From Myxococcales bacterium (GTDB taxonomy: Bacteria; Myxococcota; Polyangia; HGW-17; SLPX01), in NCBI GenBank assembly GCA_007131745.1, contig SLPX01000105.1:42033-106032 (forward strand): 64,000 nucleotides of DNA. The letters run 5' to 3'. The notes below the pieces were generated by a model. The model was given only the letters and a program-made list of their open reading frames with translations. It had not been told where the DNA came from and searched no databases. The position numbers and the translations under genes are program-made. This document shows, in pieces, positions 61,555 to 64,000 of the stretch (position 1 is the stretch's first letter; every line of letters starts with the position of its first letter).

Positions 61555-63627
61555 CTATTCCGGGTTCTTCACCGTCATACCGTAAGAAGGAAGAAAAGAA
61601 ATGTCCAAACCGATTCCAAAAACAAATACCCTTCCCTCCCTTGTCACCCAGGCAGGTCTTGCAGGATCACCAGGAGGACCACTCGGTGGACCATAAAGTA
61701 AGGGTACTGTTTCCCAATCTCCATCACTCGGCCTCTCACCGCTACCGCCGAACCCCCAGACCGTATCTGAGTCAAAACCTCGTACCCCTGAAATGAAAGC
61801 CCATTCATGCCATTCGCCATTCAATCGCACCAATGTATGACGATGTGAACGTTCCTGACCCCAATAAAGTGTATCATCATTTTCATGGCCCCAAATAAAG
61901 CGGCTATGCCTGAGCTTGTCACCCTCGATTACGCCGTTGTTCAACACATTCCATTTTTCATCTTTCCATAAATATAATCCGGGGTTGGAAGCATAAACTT
62001 TGTTGGGCGGACTGCACCACAAACTCTTCGCTTGAAATCTTGATTCTTCACCATCAGGCGGCGCTATTTCTTCCCACCCGCAATTCCCTAAGCGAAAAAG
62101 CCGTCCAATTGAGGTGATGAAAACTTCATCACAATTCACCCCGCAGATACTGCCTACCCGTACAGAACCGAGATCTTCACGAAACGGAATTTCTTCCCAA
62201 TCTGAATTCACATATCGATAGACCACTCCGTTTGAATAATTGTCTAAAGCCCCCACGTAAACACAGTTATCATCAGCCCACATGGGAAAATCAGGAAAAT
62301 TGAATCCCGGCACTAATGAAACCGGTACCCATTCAGCCCCGTTGAATCTAAGAAGATAACCCCCCGATGTGACGGCAACTACATCTTCTCCTTGCTCCCA
62401 TAATGAAAGCCTCTGTTGATCCCACGGTGGAATGCGGTAAATATCTTTGTAGCCGGTTTCTTTGCTGAATGAAAATGTGTATCCTTTAGAGCCGAAACCT
62501 ACATGCGATTCCCCTTGCTTTTTCAATATTGTAACCAAATATCCGCCGATGTTTTCCGGTCCGAAAATTCGCTCCGCCCCCATTTCTTCAGAAATCTCCC
62601 ATATGCTATTATACCCACTCATCTCGTTTACATGCACGGTCAATGTGCCTTCTTTATCAACATACGCCGGGGTCAAGAATGGGTATTTCCCAGGAAGGTA
62701 ATCTACTCTCGGTTGATAAGAAAAGGGCACCCTTCCCAGTTCTACAAAAGTCTCATCCTCGTTCATCCTCGCAAACACTCCGTCAAGCGCATATGCGTAA
62801 AGCTCTCCGTTCTTCCACCAGATGCGCGCCCACGGATGCATCGGCTCGGGAGCGACTATTCTCCATGAATCGTTCGAAGGGTCATATACAAGAATGTTGC
62901 CTGCAGCCAGAGCAAACCAAACCTCTCCCGAAGGTGAAAACGCTAAATCATTTATTATCGTAGATTCATCATAAGGCGTACCAATGTCATGCCATGTATC
63001 GTTTTCGAGATAAAGGACCAGAGAATCCAGCTCTTGCGGAGGCGCCCCATAATAGCCTTTTACTCCCACCGCCCACAATCGCTCTTCATTGCCCTTGATC
63101 CTGTGAATGAAACCATGGTCTTCCCCGACCAACTCGACAACAGGATCAGTCTCTTTCTCTAGTACTCCGTCTTTGTACTTGAATATCGCCGGGGAGTTCT
63201 GTGCAGCGGCTGTGTGCCCACCAACCCATAGGGTGCCATCATGCGCTTTCCAGGAGGTCCATAGATTATGACCAGCGGTCTCCCCTCGTCCGAGAATGGA
63301 TGGTTTTCCCTCTATTGGCCACTTCAGGATTGTTCCATTGTACCCAACTGCGTATATGTTTCCTTCACCATCAACAGTACCGCCGTACAACACTGCGCCC
63401 GTCGGGTATGGCCAATGCCAGCACCAGCCATCTTCCCTACATACAGCGTCTTCGATGTTGAAAGGGTCCGCGTTGACCGGTCCGGTCTCAATGATTTCGT
63501 AACGGCAATCCACCGGCGACCCCGAATCGACCGATGCGTCAGGTTCGGCTTCCGTTTCCGTGCCCACGGATCTTTGACAGCCGCAAATAGAGACCATCAA
63601 AAACAATACAATCAAGACTTTTTTCAT
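61555..63627 (-). CDS. Lipoprotein with beta-propeller-like repeats
   Basis: 690 residues from the ATG at 63627 (GGGAGG 9 nt upstream). Lipobox VSICGC, then an acidic, Cys-bearing linker. From residue about 80 to the end the sequence repeats a four-strand pattern with W and G at regular places (GTLWVGGHTAAAQNSPAIFKYKDG; EVWFALAAGNILVYDPSNDSWRIV; DEVFITSIGRLFRLGNCGWEEI; NKVYASNPGLYLWKDEKWNVL), typical of beta propellers such as sugar-, peptide- or two-component sensor-binding ones. The specific kind is not clear. An outer-membrane or periplasmic binding role is inferred. Confidence 0.83.
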   Translation of the reverse strand: MKKVLIVLFLMVSICGCQRSVGTETEAEPDASVDSGSPVDCRYEIIETGPVNADPFNIEDAVCREDGWCWHWPYPTGAVLYGGTVDGEGNIYAVGYNGTILKWPIEGKPSILGRGETAGHNLWTSWKAHDGTLWVGGHTAAAQNSPAIFKYKDGVLEKETDPVVELVGEDHGFIHRIKGNEERLWAVGVKGYYGAPPQELDSLVLYLENDTWHDIGTPYDESTIINDLAFSPSGEVWFALAAGNILVYDPSNDSWRIVAPEPMHPWARIWWKNGELYAYALDGVFARMNEDETFVELGRVPFSYQPRVDYLPGKYPFLTPAYVDKEGTLTVHVNEMSGYNSIWEISEEMGAERIFGPENIGGYLVTILKKQGESHVGFGSKGYTFSFSKETGYKDIYRIPPWDQQRLSLWEQGEDVVAVTSGGYLLRFNGAEWVPVSLVPGFNFPDFPMWADDNCVYVGALDNYSNGVVYRYVNSDWEEIPFREDLGSVRVGSICGVNCDEVFITSIGRLFRLGNCGWEEIAPPDGEESRFQAKSLWCSPPNKVYASNPGLYLWKDEKWNVLNNGVIEGDKLRHSRFIWGHENDDTLYWGQERSHRHTLVRLNGEWHEWAFISGVRGFDSDTVWGFGGSGERPSDGDWETVPLLYGPPSGPPGDPARPAWVTREGRVFVFGIGLDISFLPSYGMTVKNPE

Positions 63628-63711
63628 CCCCGATACCTCCCACGACATCATACCGTTTTCAGATGCAAAAGAAAACGGATGCGTAATGGATTATTCTTCA
63701 AGTTAATCACG

Positions 63712-64000
63712 TTACTGGTAGACTATTCTTTCACCTTCCAGAGGTTCTACCAACTGTTCCACAGCAGGAACAAGAATCGGCATTCTCAAGGCCGGCGTTC
63801 CTTTCGGAAACGCAAAACAACCCGGTTGCAGATGATTTTGATGGTTCAACTTATTTGCTTCTATATATCCGCAGATGATCTTGTCTTCTCCGGAATCAGT
63901 CTGAATATTCAAAGAAGATCTTTCCTCACTTATTTTTTCCCGTACCTGTTCATCACTCAGAACAGGTACATTTTGACCGCCGGACAATATGGGCCTCATG
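63712..64000 (-). CDS. Hypothetical protein, 5' end cut by the window edge
   Basis: Visible C-terminal 95 residues, ending in LVPAVEQLVEPLEGERIVYQ. An ATG sits at the very edge (63999), and the frame may continue beyond it, so the true start is unknown. No motif recognised. Confidence 0.5.
   Translation of the reverse strand, partial: MRPILSGGQNVPVLSDEQVREKISEERSSLNIQTDSGEDKIICGYIEANKLNHQNHLQPGCFAFPKGTPALRMPILVPAVEQLVEPLEGERIVYQ

Noticed and set aside
1..64000. rRNA, tRNA, insertion sequences, prophage
   Set aside because: I looked for T-loop-like GGTTCGAATCC elements, transposase motifs and phage structural genes and found none that I could support by eye.

Overview
The window looks like a chromosome segment of a Gram-negative bacterium from the Myxococcota or another deltaproteobacterial lineage. 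I infer this from protein architecture, because no rRNA or tRNA is present. The clues are several secreted lipoproteins with DxDGDG...DCDD...PGA...CDGxDNNCNG metal-binding-type repeats, a MYXO-CTERM-like C-terminal sorting tail (21250-23796), Cys-rich CGDGxxxxxExCD and NGIDDNGNGLTDCEDP repeats, Pro-rich proteins with zinc ribbons, FHA and TPR proteins, and an IspD-IspF fusion. A TonB-dependent receptor, TatBC and many lipobox signal peptides show that there is an outer membrane.

Layout. 1-3.4 kb: two surface or periplasmic lipoproteins on the minus strand, one cut by the left edge. 3.5-24.4 kb: a mix of core and lineage genes: ispDF, a membrane protein of unknown function, a papain-like lipoprotein, a strongly diverged PurF homologue, a sodium/solute symporter, glgB, a YggS-type PLP protein, polA, a hybrid histidine kinase whose gene overlaps the end of polA, a large repeat-bearing surface protein and a thioredoxin-like lipoprotein. 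24.4-32.2 kb, minus strand: a beta-barrel-like protein, tatC-tatB-MCP, then a metallo-beta-lactamase-fold protein without its metal ligands behind a Cys-rich lipoprotein. 32.5-34.5 kb: an FGE-fold lipoprotein and a small zinc-ribbon protein.

34.5-39.1 kb is an accessory block, all on the minus strand: a HicAB toxin-antitoxin pair, two DUF4143-type AAA ATPases, and a DUF4160/DUF2442-HTH pair. Unusual regulatory DNA lies among these genes: two arrays of sites repeated every 32 bp, and a palindrome filling the spacer of what looks like a leaderless promoter.

39.2-49.2 kb: a GT-C glycosyltransferase with TPRs, a Tyr/Arg-rich lipoprotein, a GT2-like glycosyltransferase, a TPR lipoprotein with a double-FHA membrane protein, ffh, and a secreted CBM9-like protein. 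49.3-51.5 kb: a large low-complexity protein. 51.7-57.8 kb: a compact seven-gene minus-strand operon (two lipoproteins, TonB-dependent receptor, SAM methyltransferase, then T, A and S components of an ECF transporter). It reads as a complete outer-to-inner-membrane uptake route for an unknown, possibly metal-containing, substrate, and is my best candidate for an under-described system. 58.1-64 kb: a Pro-rich zinc-ribbon protein, a second GT-C glycosyltransferase with a PA14 domain, a propeller-like lipoprotein and a gene cut by the right edge.

Three genes carry enzyme or signalling folds whose key residues are replaced: the PurF-like protein (both active sites), the metallo-beta-lactamase-fold protein, and the receiver domain of the hybrid kinase. 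They are reported separately below. All family assignments are by eye, without database searches.
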